From: Pectobacterium carotovorum
GTDB lineage: Bacteria; Pseudomonadota; Gammaproteobacteria; Enterobacterales; Enterobacteriaceae
Length of the DNA: 64,000 nt
NCBI RefSeq assembly: GCF_033898505.1
Contig: NZ_JAXAFK010000001.1
Coordinates: forward strand, 1,612,001-1,676,000
Direction: 5' to 3'
In this document: piece after piece, positions 25,248 to 33,839 of the stretch
How the letters are laid out: the number at the start of each line of letters is the position of its first letter
How positions within the stretch are numbered: position 1 is the first letter of the stretch
The notes under the pieces: model-generated
Seen by the model: the letters and a program-made list of their open reading frames with translations, nothing else
The model's database searches: none
What the model was told of the DNA's origin: nothing
Program-made: the position numbers and the translations under genes

Positions 25248-27706
25248 AACGATTAACGCCCAAACAGCTTTCTACCCGACTCCACGGCCAGCTACAGGCC
25301 GTCGCGCAAGGTGTTGAACAGGCCATCGGCTGGGTTGAAACCACACGCCAGAACGCTCCGCGTCTGGATATCGAAGCCGATCGTCTGATCGTCAAACTGC
25401 GCCGTAATCACAATAAAGCGCAGCATCTGTCCGATGTAGCGCAGAAAGAGATTGCCATCGGCTTTTTTGGCCTGTCTCAGGCGGGGAAATCCTATCTGAT
25501 CGCATCGCTAGCCGGGGGTGAAAACGGCAAGCTGGAAACCGCGTTTGAAGGGCAACCGCTGGATTTTATCGAACACATTAACCCGTCTGACCGGGCCACT
25601 GCGCTCGTTACGCGTTTTAGCCGGCAGTCGGGTGTGAAGAACAAATCGTTCCCCGTTCAGTTGCAACTGCTCAGCGAGCTGGACATCGGTAAGATCATGG
25701 CCAACGCGTTTTTGAACGAACTCAATCAAGAGACAACGTTTGAAGAGCTGGACGAACGCCATATTGCCGAACACATTAAAACGCTGTTGATGCACCGCCA
25801 GCCCGAACCCGTTGAAGGGATGAGCCGCGATGAAGTGGTCGAACTCTGGGACTACCTCGCGCGTCACGACGTCAAACGGCAAAAACAGCTGGAAGCACAC
25901 TTCTGGCCGGTGGCGATTGAATTAGCGCCTTATCTCACCGTTGACGATCGCGCCCAGCTTTTCTCCGTGCTGTGGGGCGAATTGAATTCGCTGACCGCGG
26001 CGTATCGCCATTTCAGCCACACGCTGCAACACCTGTCCGGTACACGCAAGCTGTTAGCGCCGCTGCGGACACTGGTGGATGATGAGTTAAATCCGGCAGA
26101 CGGCCTGATCGACGGTTCGGCGTTGGAACGTTTGCACAGCGCGGACGATCCCGGCGTGTTGGTGCGGCCGGTGCAGAATGGCCGTGCGGGGAAAACGACA
26201 GAACTTTCGTTGGCCGAGTTAACGATGCTGACGGCAGAGCTGCTTATCCCACTGCATTTGCCGCCTAAAGAAGCGTTGTTCGAGCAGGTTGATGTGCTGG
26301 ATTTTCCTGGCTTTGGTGAAATCCGCGAAACGCGGGACGAGCCACCAGCAAGACGCCAAAGCACACCGCATCCACTGGCGCACACGCTATTACGGGCGAA
26401 ACGCGCCTATCTGCTGGAGCGCTATACCGATAATCAGGAAATGAACGTCCTGATGGTATGCAGTGCCGCAGGCGATCGTGGCGACGTTAAAGTGGTCGGC
26501 AAGGCGCTGGATCACTGGGTTAAACAGACCCAGGGCGAAAACGCACAAGTGCGTAGCCACCGTAAACCGGGGCTGATTTGGGCGGTTACCCGTCACGATC
26601 GCCGTATTACGCACGGACAAAACTACGATGCTGCGGTACAACGCTATGTCGGTAATCCGGGCGACGCCTGGGGAACCATGCTGGCGATGGACAAACGTGG
26701 CGTAGCGCGTATGGCAACGTGGTTGGGGGCTGAAGTTCACCGGGATGTAAAACTGGGGCGCATCAGCGAACAGCTTAACGAACTGCAACGTGAACTCAGC
26801 GATAACCTGCTGGGTAACTGGTATCTGCCTGTCGATGTTGACGATCCTGCGGAAAAACAGCGCATCGCAGAGACCCTGCTCAAATCGCTCCAGACCCGCA
26901 CTGGCGTACATGGCGAACTGCTGGAACGGTTGCTGCCTTCGCGTGATGAACTACGCCGTCTGTATCTGCAACAGCAAGGGGCAAATTATGGCGGTTTCCA
27001 CGCTGACACTGAGGACCTCTCAGCCCCGTTAACCAATAGCGATCCGTTTGGCGTCGGGATCGAAATTGATCTGTTTGCCGATGAACCGATCGCGCTCGAC
27101 CAACCTGCAATGCCGGTTTTGACAGTCGATCATGGCTATGAGGCAGATTACGCGCACGGCGTTTACCGTTTCTGGATTAACCACTTACGCAGCTTGCCAG
27201 AGAATGCCCCGCTTCTCGAGCTGCTGAATGTGCCGAAAGCGACGATCGAAATGCTGGTCGAAGAATTGATCACTGGCAGCATCCGTTTGCGGATCGAAGA
27301 GGCGCTGGTCGATATGCTGGTTGATGGTGAGCAGTTGGGCATCAACCGCGAGAATAAAGCCGACCGTCAGGTTTCACGCGTGCTGACCATTCTCGGTGAC
27401 TTTGTCGCCTGGCTCGGCTTCCAGCAGCTTGATGAATCCCTGCGTCCTGCCAGCCGTATTAATCGCGGTCATAAAATTTTCGCCAAACCCGAAAAACAGG
27501 CGGTCAGTTTCGGCGCTTCTCAGCGCTTAACCAAACTGTCGCTGACGCCTACCAACAATACGGCGTTCTATATCTATGACTGGCTGGTTGGCCTGAATGA
27601 GATGATTATCCAGAATGCAGGCTATTCCGCTGCGCGAGAAGTCAGCGATGAACAGCGTGAACAGTTGGGTACGATTTTAGCGTTGATTAAGCCTGCTGAG
27701 AAATAA
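25244..27706 (+). CDS. srfC: SrfC: large P-loop GTPase-like virulence-factor family protein
   Basis: An 820-residue SrfC (Virul_Fac family) protein. A Walker A / G1 motif GLSQAGKS is at residues 76-83, a G3-like DFPG at 353-356 (VLDFPGFGEIRE), and a G4-like TRHD at 449-452 inside GLIWAVTRHDRR. This spacing suits a dynamin- or septin-like GTPase domain with inserted helices. The N terminus is helical with many charged residues. The C-terminal third (PASRINRGHKIFAKPEK, YIYDWLVGLNEMI) has no recognised domain. No membrane helix is present. The start ATG overlaps the srfB stop (ATGA). The nucleotide and partners are unproven. Confidence 0.82.
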   Translation: MKRLTPKQLSTRLHGQLQAVAQGVEQAIGWVETTRQNAPRLDIEADRLIVKLRRNHNKAQHLSDVAQKEIAIGFFGLSQAGKSYLIASLAGGENGKLETAFEGQPLDFIEHINPSDRATALVTRFSRQSGVKNKSFPVQLQLLSELDIGKIMANAFLNELNQETTFEELDERHIAEHIKTLLMHRQPEPVEGMSRDEVVELWDYLARHDVKRQKQLEAHFWPVAIELAPYLTVDDRAQLFSVLWGELNSLTAAYRHFSHTLQHLSGTRKLLAPLRTLVDDELNPADGLIDGSALERLHSADDPGVLVRPVQNGRAGKTTELSLAELTMLTAELLIPLHLPPKEALFEQVDVLDFPGFGEIRETRDEPPARRQSTPHPLAHTLLRAKRAYLLERYTDNQEMNVLMVCSAAGDRGDVKVVGKALDHWVKQTQGENAQVRSHRKPGLIWAVTRHDRRITHGQNYDAAVQRYVGNPGDAWGTMLAMDKRGVARMATWLGAEVHRDVKLGRISEQLNELQRELSDNLLGNWYLPVDVDDPAEKQRIAETLLKSLQTRTGVHGELLERLLPSRDELRRLYLQQQGANYGGFHADTEDLSAPLTNSDPFGVGIEIDLFADEPIALDQPAMPVLTVDHGYEADYAHGVYRFWINHLRSLPENAPLLELLNVPKATIEMLVEELITGSIRLRIEEALVDMLVDGEQLGINRENKADRQVSRVLTILGDFVAWLGFQQLDESLRPASRINRGHKIFAKPEKQAVSFGASQRLTKLSLTPTNNTAFYIYDWLVGLNEMIIQNAGYSAAREVSDEQREQLGTILALIKPAEK

Positions 27707-28021
27707 CGTTCAGTCTACCGCTGTCGATCCAGGAAACGTGGCGTGACGTTGTCACTATACTTTGCGCCATGTTTTCTTTTTTCTGCACTACAAGGTTTGA
27801 GGGGAAATCAACTAAATTTCAGGCATACTTAATTAATTCCTATGCACTGGAAAGATAGGCTAAAAACGTAAAAAATATAATACATCCCTTGTAAAGATCA
27901 GAATATCATTACCTTGGTACTCTGATCTTTCGTTACTACATATTAAATATCAAATTAATAGATTTAAGAAATAATAAATCAGTATTGATATATTTAGGAG
28001 GATTAATTTTATTAATTATAA
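27707..28021. other. Intergenic region, AT-rich, between srfC and the orphan gene
   Basis: From about 27,780 the base composition drops sharply toward A and T. One hairpin (listed) lies here. No gene is visible. Confidence 0.5.
27893..27930. terminator. Hairpin between convergent srfC and orphan gene
   Basis: AAAGATCAGA and TCTGATCTTT form a perfect 10-bp stem with an 18-base loop. The flanking T runs are short, so terminator activity for either convergent gene is a guess. Confidence 0.35.
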
Positions 28022-28420
28022 TTAATTGACGACAGCACTAATACTACAAGGACTGTCAATATGTACTGTACTACCTCGAACACCTCTCCATTGTGCTTGA
28101 ATTGTACCCAATTGACTATGATTCGATAAACCTACAAGTATTTGAATAGAAAATGGAACTCTTCCGGAAGATACAGGGTTTTTATCCGAGTAAGTTACTG
28201 AACCAGATGAAAGAACATTACCATTCATAGTAATTGCGAAATCTATCCCTGGATAATTATTACCAGTAGCGTATGGAGAGGGAACTGTTAATGTAACCAA
28301 TGCTTCTTTTGAGCCTGCGTAGGCAAGATCATTTAAATTAACAGAAAGTCCAGGAATATTTTCCCATGAGCTAGATGAGGTACTAACCTTACTATTTATT
28401 GATTGAAAAACTATTGGCAT
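28022..28420 (-). CDS. Orphan beta-rich protein in an AT-rich islet
   Basis: A 132-residue protein that I do not recognise at the family level. It begins MPIVFQSINSKVSTSSSSWEN and has no signal peptide or membrane helix. The pattern WENIPGLSVNLNDL ... ALVTLTVPSP ... FAITMNGNVLSSGSVTYSD ... IQAQWRGVRGSTVHID ... SCSISAVV-like end resembles small beta-sandwich (C1q/jelly-roll-like) domains found in phage and bacterial surface or secreted proteins. That is a resemblance in pattern, not a family assignment. A clear AAGGAT ribosome site precedes the ATG. Base and codon use are much more AT-rich than either neighbour (for example AAT, ATA and TTA codons), so recent acquisition is likely. Confidence 0.7.
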   Translation of the reverse strand: MPIVFQSINSKVSTSSSSWENIPGLSVNLNDLAYAGSKEALVTLTVPSPYATGNNYPGIDFAITMNGNVLSSGSVTYSDKNPVSSGRVPFSIQILVGLSNHSQLGTIQAQWRGVRGSTVHIDSPCSISAVVN

Positions 28421-28783
28421 GATTTATCCTTGTTTATTTTGAATGTAATTGAAATATAAATGATTAAGTTTCACACATGAAAAAAAAATCTATGAATCCA
28501 ACCAGAATCAATATAATTCAATTTATAAAAATTGCAAAAATAAAAATAAAAAAGCAATCGGAAATAATTTTTTTATGAATCATTTTATTAAAAATAATTT
28601 ACTATTTTATTTTCTATATGATTCAAGGATCACTGCCTCCTAGCCATTCTGAAAAATCCTATTGACGAACGGTGGATTCAATCTATACCTAAGTTGATAT
28701 CTTTCAATTAATAAGCGTTGACGTTCCTCTATCTGTTGGCCATTTCCACCAAGTGGGAGTGGACGACCTTAACAGGAGTGGTT
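28421..28783. other. AT-rich intergenic region upstream of the lipid operon
   Basis: The part 28,440-28,640 is almost all A and T and belongs to the same AT-rich islet as the orphan gene. The promoters of the divergent orphan gene and the lipid operon must lie here. An ECF-type or sigma-70 promoter could not be assigned with confidence. Confidence 0.5.
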
Positions 28784-29263
28784 ATGACGATAGAAAAAGC
28801 GCGCGAGGAAGACGGCATCTCGGTAGAAAATGGTGAATATGAGCCTATTATTTTGAAAATAAAGGCATTCTATCGCGAGCTGACAAACGAAGGGTTAACA
28901 ACACTGGGTGATATCTACCATCAGGATATTCACTTTATCGACCCCGTATCCAACCATCATGGGTTGCATGACTTGCATCGCTACTTTTCCTGTTCACTCG
29001 AAAATCTGCGTTACTGTCAGTTTGAATTCTCCGATATCCATACCTTCCGCGGTGGTGCAACCCTGTTCTGGACGATGCACTATGCCCATCCTTCGCTAAA
29101 AAATAACGAACCGCTGACGCTGGCAGGCTGTAGCCACCTGCTCTTCGCCGACGACAAAGTTATCTATCACCGTGATTATTACGATATGGGTGAAATGCTT
29201 TATCAGCACATCCCCGTGCTGAACTCGCTAATCGGCTACCTGAAAACAAGAATGCAGTCATGA
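28784..29263 (+). CDS. NTF2-like (SnoaL) protein opening the lipid-modification operon
   Basis: A 159-residue NTF2-like protein: KIKAFYRELTNEGLTTLGDIYHQDIHFIDPV is the family's helix-loop, and VIYHRDYYDMGEMLYQHIPVL is the closing helix. Such proteins head five-gene clusters with an SDR, a flavin amine oxidase, DUF1365 and a CFA-synthase homologue in many gammaproteobacteria. Its role is unknown; it may bind or isomerise a lipid. ATG at 28784 is chosen for the AGGAG seven bases before it. It overlaps the SDR gene by 4 bp. Confidence 0.8.
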   Translation: MTIEKAREEDGISVENGEYEPIILKIKAFYRELTNEGLTTLGDIYHQDIHFIDPVSNHHGLHDLHRYFSCSLENLRYCQFEFSDIHTFRGGATLFWTMHYAHPSLKNNEPLTLAGCSHLLFADDKVIYHRDYYDMGEMLYQHIPVLNSLIGYLKTRMQS

Positions 29264-29976
29264 AGCACGTGTTGATTACCGGAGCCAGTTCGGGAATAGG
29301 TCAGCAGTTGGCCTTGGATTATGCCAGAGACGGCTGGGATGTCCTCGCCTGCGGGCGTGATGAAGCGCGGCTGCACGCATTGACTGCCGCCTTCCCAACC
29401 ATTCGTACCACGGCATTTGATATGACAGACCTGGAGGATACGCAGCAGGCACTGGACGGCGTCACGGCCGATCTGGTGATCCTCAGTGCGGGAACCTGTG
29501 AGTATCTGGATAACGGCGTCGTTGAAGCAGAAAAAGTCAGTCGGGTACTGACAACCAACGTGATTGGCCCGGTGAATTGCCTGTCGGTGCTATTGCCACA
29601 GCTTGCCAACGGTAGCCATCTGGCGCTGGTGGGTTCAACCGCCAGTCTCGTTGCGCTGCCAAGAGCAGAAGCCTATGGTGCCTCAAAGGCCGCACTGGCC
29701 TACTTCGCCCGCAGTCTGTCGCTGGATTTGCAGACCCGTAATATCACCGTGTCGCTGATCCAGCCCGGTTTTGTCGATACCCCGCTGACCGCGCGTAATG
29801 ATTTCCCGATGCCGATGCTGATTTCCGTATCACACGCTTCGGAGGCGATTCGACATGGTCTGGCAAAGAAAAAACGCGAGATCGCCTTTCCTCTGCGCTT
29901 TGCGCTGTTGCTCAAAGCGGTTTCGGTTCTCCCACAGTCATGGCAACGTCTGCTCGCCAGCCGGTTAGTAAGGTAA
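29260..29976 (+). CDS. Short-chain dehydrogenase/reductase
   Basis: A 238-residue classical SDR. LITGASSGIGQQLA (Gly8, Gly12, Gly14) binds NAD(P), VGSTASLVALPRAEAYGASKAALAYFARS carries the catalytic Ser and Tyr-x-x-x-Lys, and QPGFVDTPLT is the usual segment after it. The N terminus is intact, so this is a complete enzyme. Substrate unknown. Four-base overlap with the NTF2-like gene and four bases to the FAD enzyme imply co-translation. Confidence 0.88.
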   Translation: MKHVLITGASSGIGQQLALDYARDGWDVLACGRDEARLHALTAAFPTIRTTAFDMTDLEDTQQALDGVTADLVILSAGTCEYLDNGVVEAEKVSRVLTTNVIGPVNCLSVLLPQLANGSHLALVGSTASLVALPRAEAYGASKAALAYFARSLSLDLQTRNITVSLIQPGFVDTPLTARNDFPMPMLISVSHASEAIRHGLAKKKREIAFPLRFALLLKAVSVLPQSWQRLLASRLVR

Positions 29977-29980
29977 AAGT

Positions 29981-31249
29981 ATGAAGATTGCCATCATCGG
30001 TAGCGGTATTTCAGGCTTAACCTGCGCACTCCGGTTATCCGATCGCTTTCAGGTGTCGGTGTTTGAGGCGAACGATTATCTGGGTGGCCACACGGCAACG
30101 GTCGATGTGGTTCAGGATGGCATCACCTACGCCATCGATACGGGATTTATTGTCTATAACGAGCGAACCTACCCCCATTTTATTGCGCTACTGGATGAGT
30201 TGGGGTTAGCCGGTCAGCCGACAGAAATGAGCTTTTCAGTCAGTAATCCGGTTTCTGGTCTGGAATATAACGGCCATACGGTAAACACGCTGTTCGCCCA
30301 ACGCAGCAACCTGTTCCGCCTCAGTTTTTATCGTTTCGTTGCGGAGATTGTGCGCTTTAACCGCGTCTGCAAGCGGTATCTTGCCAACGGCGATTATCAG
30401 GGGCTGACGCTAAGCCATTTGTTGCAGCAGGAAAAATTCTCTCCATTCTTTGCCCAACACTATCTTTTGCCAATGGGCGCGGCGATCTGGTCATCGTCGC
30501 TTGAGGATATGCGGCATTTTCCCCTGTCGCTTTTCCTGACCTTCTTCAACCATCACGGGTTACTGGATTTGGCCAACCGTCCTCAGTGGATGGTGGTGCC
30601 CGGTGGTTCACGGGAGTATGTGAAGCGACTCGCAGAACGTATCCGCGATCGGGCGATAATCCACACTCAGACGCCCGTCAGTCAGATAATACGTGATGAG
30701 TCGGGTGTTACGGTATGTACCGCCGATCAGACGTATCGGTTCGATCAGGTGATTTTTGCCTGCCATTCCGATCAGGCGCTGGCGCTACTGGCAACGAGTA
30801 CCCCCGATGAGCAGCGAGTCCTCGGCGGCATGCCCTATCAGCCGAACCACGTGATTCTGCATACCGACACCCGACTTCTGCCCCATAATCGGCGGGCATG
30901 GGCGAGTTGGAATTATCGTCTGCCGGTCGATCAGGCATTTAGCCGCGCGCGTGCCTCCGTGACCTATAACATGAACATCCTGCAAGGTATTCGTTCATCC
31001 ACCACCTTCTGTGTCTCGCTGAACCCTCAGCAGGATATTGACCCGAGTAAAATACTGTACCGCGCGATTTATCATCACCCGGTGTTTACTCAACAGACAA
31101 CAGAGTACCAGCAGCAGCGCGAACGTATTAATGGACACAACCGCAGTTGGTTTTGTGGTGCCTATTGGTACAACGGTTTTCACGAAGATGGTGTCAAAAG
31201 CGCGTTGGATGTTGTTAGCCAGCTTCACCAGAGCATGCAATATGAATAG
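29981..31249 (+). CDS. FAD-dependent amine-oxidase-like oxidoreductase
   Basis: A 422-residue flavoprotein of the NAD(P)/FAD-binding Rossmann superfamily. The dinucleotide motif GSGISG is at residues 7-12, followed by VSVFEANDYLGGHTATVDV, the FAD-ribose glutamate region. DTGFIVYNERTYPHF and CGAYWYNGFHEDGVKSAL are typical of the subgroup paired with DUF1365 and CFA-like enzymes. It probably oxidises or desaturates a lipid chain. The stop overlaps the DUF1365 start by 8 bp. Confidence 0.85.
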   Translation: MKIAIIGSGISGLTCALRLSDRFQVSVFEANDYLGGHTATVDVVQDGITYAIDTGFIVYNERTYPHFIALLDELGLAGQPTEMSFSVSNPVSGLEYNGHTVNTLFAQRSNLFRLSFYRFVAEIVRFNRVCKRYLANGDYQGLTLSHLLQQEKFSPFFAQHYLLPMGAAIWSSSLEDMRHFPLSLFLTFFNHHGLLDLANRPQWMVVPGGSREYVKRLAERIRDRAIIHTQTPVSQIIRDESGVTVCTADQTYRFDQVIFACHSDQALALLATSTPDEQRVLGGMPYQPNHVILHTDTRLLPHNRRAWASWNYRLPVDQAFSRARASVTYNMNILQGIRSSTTFCVSLNPQQDIDPSKILYRAIYHHPVFTQQTTEYQQQRERINGHNRSWFCGAYWYNGFHEDGVKSALDVVSQLHQSMQYE

Positions 31250-31967
31250 CGCGCTGTATGTGGGTAAGGTTCGCCATCGACGTTTCACGCCCGTCACTCA
31301 TCGCTTTGACTATGCGTTATTCATGACGTTAATCGATTTAGATGAGATTCCCGCCTTGCCACACGTGGGTATTGCGTTGGAGCGCTTTTCCCCCGCGTCA
31401 TTCTATCGAGGTGATTATCTGGGCGGCGGCGATATCAAAACCAAGGCACAGGATCGGATTGCGGAACTGACTGGGGAACGCCTCACGGGGAAAGTGTTGT
31501 TGCTGTGCCAACTGCGCTATCTGGGCTGCTATTTCAACCCGGTCAATTTCTATTATTTGTACGATGAGCATAACGAACTACGCTGGTTATTGGCAGAAGT
31601 GCGTAATACGCCCTGGAACGAACGCCATACTTATGCCGTCGTCCCCGATGGCTCTACGCCTGTCGCCAAAGCGTTTCATGTGTCGCCTTTTAACCCGATG
31701 GATATGGTGTACCACTGGCGACTCACGCCGCCCGTCGATCGTCTGAGGATCCACATCGAGAACCACAGACAAGGACGCGAGTTTGATGCCACGCTGCTGT
31801 TGCACCGTCAGACGCTCACTCGCGCCGCCCTGCGCGCTCAGCTTTGGTCTCTGCCGTTAATGACGATGAAAACCGCCTGCACCATATATTGGCAGGCTTT
31901 GAAACTGTGGATTAAACGCTCGCCCGTTTATCCCCATCCGCAGTCTGGAAAGAAGGACAACCCATGA
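31242..31967 (+). CDS. DUF1365 family protein
   Basis: A 241-residue DUF1365 protein. ALYVGKVRHRRFTPVTHRFDYALFMTLIDLDEIP is the family's opening, and GCYFNPVNFYYLYDEH and AKAFHVSPFNPMDMVYHW are its conserved core. Function is unknown; family members occur almost always beside the flavin oxidase and a CFA homologue. The open frame extends further upstream, but ATG at 31242 is where the homology begins. It overlaps both neighbours (8 bp and 4 bp). Confidence 0.85.
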   Translation: MNSALYVGKVRHRRFTPVTHRFDYALFMTLIDLDEIPALPHVGIALERFSPASFYRGDYLGGGDIKTKAQDRIAELTGERLTGKVLLLCQLRYLGCYFNPVNFYYLYDEHNELRWLLAEVRNTPWNERHTYAVVPDGSTPVAKAFHVSPFNPMDMVYHWRLTPPVDRLRIHIENHRQGREFDATLLLHRQTLTRAALRAQLWSLPLMTMKTACTIYWQALKLWIKRSPVYPHPQSGKKDNP

Positions 31968-33193
31968 GTTCAACGGAAACACAGTTGGTGCGTCACCCGA
32001 GCAATACCGCTCGCTATACTCGGGCCAGAAAAGTGGTATTTCTTCTGCTTAGTCGAATAGAAGGCGGAGGTTTGCGCCTTCGCGAACCAGAAGGCAATGA
32101 AACGTTATTCGGGGATCAACACGCGGCACTGCAAGGTGACATCACGATACATAACCACCGTGTTTATCGCCGCGTACTGCTCGGTGGAAGTATCGCTGCC
32201 GGCGAAAGCTATATCGATGGCGACTGGAGCTCAAGCAACCTCACGCTCGTTCTCCAGCTTTTGGCGCAGAATCAGGCGCTAGTCGATACGCTTGAAACGC
32301 GTTTTGGCTGGCTAACGGGGCCATTTCAGCGGTTTATCCACTGGTGTCGTCGTAACCGCCCGCAGCAGGCACAGAAAAATATCGCCGCCCATTACGATCT
32401 GGGTAACCACTTTTACCGCAGTTTTCTCGATAGCGAGATGCTCTACTCCAGCGCCTGGTATCCGCAACCCGAGATGACGCTGGAAGAGGCACAGCGCGCT
32501 AAACTGCATCGACTCTGTGAACAGCTAGCGCTGTGCGAAACCGATCATTTGCTGGAAATTGGCACCGGCTGGGGAGGATTAGCCGAACTGGCCGCGCGTG
32601 AATATGGCTGTCGCGTGACTACCACCACGCTGTCGCAACAGCAGTATGACTATGCAGTGGAGCGCATTCAGCAAGCCGGTCTGAGCCATAAAGTGACGGT
32701 ACTGCGACAGGATTACCGATCGTTGACCGGTCAGTATGACAAGCTGGTGTCGGTCGAAATGATCGAGGCGGTTGGAAAAGCCTATTTGCCCACCTTTTTC
32801 AAGCGCTGTCAGCAACTGCTGCGTCCACAAGGCCGCATGGTGCTACAGGCAATCACGATTGCCGACCAGCGCTACAATCATTACTGCCGCAATGTCGATT
32901 TCATCCAACGCTATATTTTCCCCGGCGGTTTTCTGCCCTCGATCACTGCAATGACGACCACCATGACGCGGCATACCGACTTTATCACCCGCGATCTGTT
33001 TGATATCGGTCAGGACTATGCTCGTACTCTCAGCGAATGGCGGCAGCGTTTTTATCAGCAGTGGCATACGCTGAATGCTCAAGGCTTTGATGAAGCCTTC
33101 CAGCGCCTGTGGGTGTTTTACCTTTGCTACTGCGAAGCGGGCTTTCGCGCACGCACCATTAGCACGGTACAGCTCACCGCGGAAAGGCCATGA
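31964..33193 (+). CDS. Cyclopropane-fatty-acyl-phospholipid-synthase-like SAM methyltransferase
   Basis: A 409-residue SAM-dependent methyltransferase of the CFA synthase family. AAHYDLGNHFYRSFLDSEMLYSSAWY and LLEIGTGWGGLAELAA (SAM binding) are diagnostic, and FYLCYCEAGFRARTISTVQL holds the active-site cysteine position of E. coli Cfa. It is longer than Cfa by about 27 residues. It probably adds a methyl or methylene group to an unsaturated phospholipid acyl chain, with the flavin enzyme acting before or after. It is the last gene of the overlapping operon; sodC follows after 54 bp. Confidence 0.88.
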   Translation: MSSTETQLVRHPSNTARYTRARKVVFLLLSRIEGGGLRLREPEGNETLFGDQHAALQGDITIHNHRVYRRVLLGGSIAAGESYIDGDWSSSNLTLVLQLLAQNQALVDTLETRFGWLTGPFQRFIHWCRRNRPQQAQKNIAAHYDLGNHFYRSFLDSEMLYSSAWYPQPEMTLEEAQRAKLHRLCEQLALCETDHLLEIGTGWGGLAELAAREYGCRVTTTTLSQQQYDYAVERIQQAGLSHKVTVLRQDYRSLTGQYDKLVSVEMIEAVGKAYLPTFFKRCQQLLRPQGRMVLQAITIADQRYNHYCRNVDFIQRYIFPGGFLPSITAMTTTMTRHTDFITRDLFDIGQDYARTLSEWRQRFYQQWHTLNAQGFDEAFQRLWVFYLCYCEAGFRARTISTVQLTAERP

Positions 33194-33247
33194 GCACAAA
33201 GCATCGCGACGGCTCCTTTACATTCAACCCCTAAGAGGCAAAAGACA

Positions 33248-33772
33248 ATGAAACTGAAGGCACTTATCCTGACAGGCGTGTTCTTTTCCTGTTCCACCTT
33301 CGCAGCCAGCACCACAGTGACGCTGAATGAAGCACTGCCAACGGGTGCTGGCAGCAGTATCGGTGAAGTTTCCATTACGGAAACGCCGTACGGCCTGCTT
33401 TTCACGCCGAACCTGAAAGGACTGGAATCGGGTATTCACGGATTCCACGTGCATGAAAATGCCAGCTGTGAACCTGCCGAGCAGGACGGTAAATCGGTTC
33501 CTGCACTGGCGGCAGGCGGCCATCTCGATCCGAAAAAAACCGGTAAACACCTTGGGCCTTATGACGATCAGGGGCATTTAGGCGATCTGCCCGGTCTGGT
33601 TGTGAATGCCGACGGCACATCAACCTATCCACTGTTAGCCCCTCGGATAAAATCGCTGTCTGAGGTGAAGAATCACGCGTTGATGGTTCATGCCGGCGGA
33701 GATAACTACGCTGATATGCCAGCAAAACTGGGCGGTGGCGGAGCCAGAATGGCATGTGGTGTGATTAAGTAA
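33248..33772 (+). CDS. sodC: Periplasmic Cu/Zn superoxide dismutase
   Basis: A 174-residue exported superoxide dismutase. The signal peptide ends near TFAA (residue 20). Metal ligands are visible: GIHGFHVHENASC (copper histidines and a disulfide cysteine), GGHLDPKKTGKHLGPYDDQGHLGDLP (bridging and zinc histidines, zinc aspartate) and ALMVHAGGDNY. The end GGGARMACGVI carries the active-site arginine and second cysteine. It detoxifies superoxide in the periplasm. Only 54 bp separate it from the CFA-like gene, so read-through from the lipid operon is possible. Confidence 0.93.
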   Translation: MKLKALILTGVFFSCSTFAASTTVTLNEALPTGAGSSIGEVSITETPYGLLFTPNLKGLESGIHGFHVHENASCEPAEQDGKSVPALAAGGHLDPKKTGKHLGPYDDQGHLGDLPGLVVNADGTSTYPLLAPRIKSLSEVKNHALMVHAGGDNYADMPAKLGGGGARMACGVIK

Positions 33773-33839
33773 GATACTGAGGTCAGCGCGAGCGATGCCA
33801 TATCTTTCGCGATACGGCATCGCACATTAACAGCGGTGG

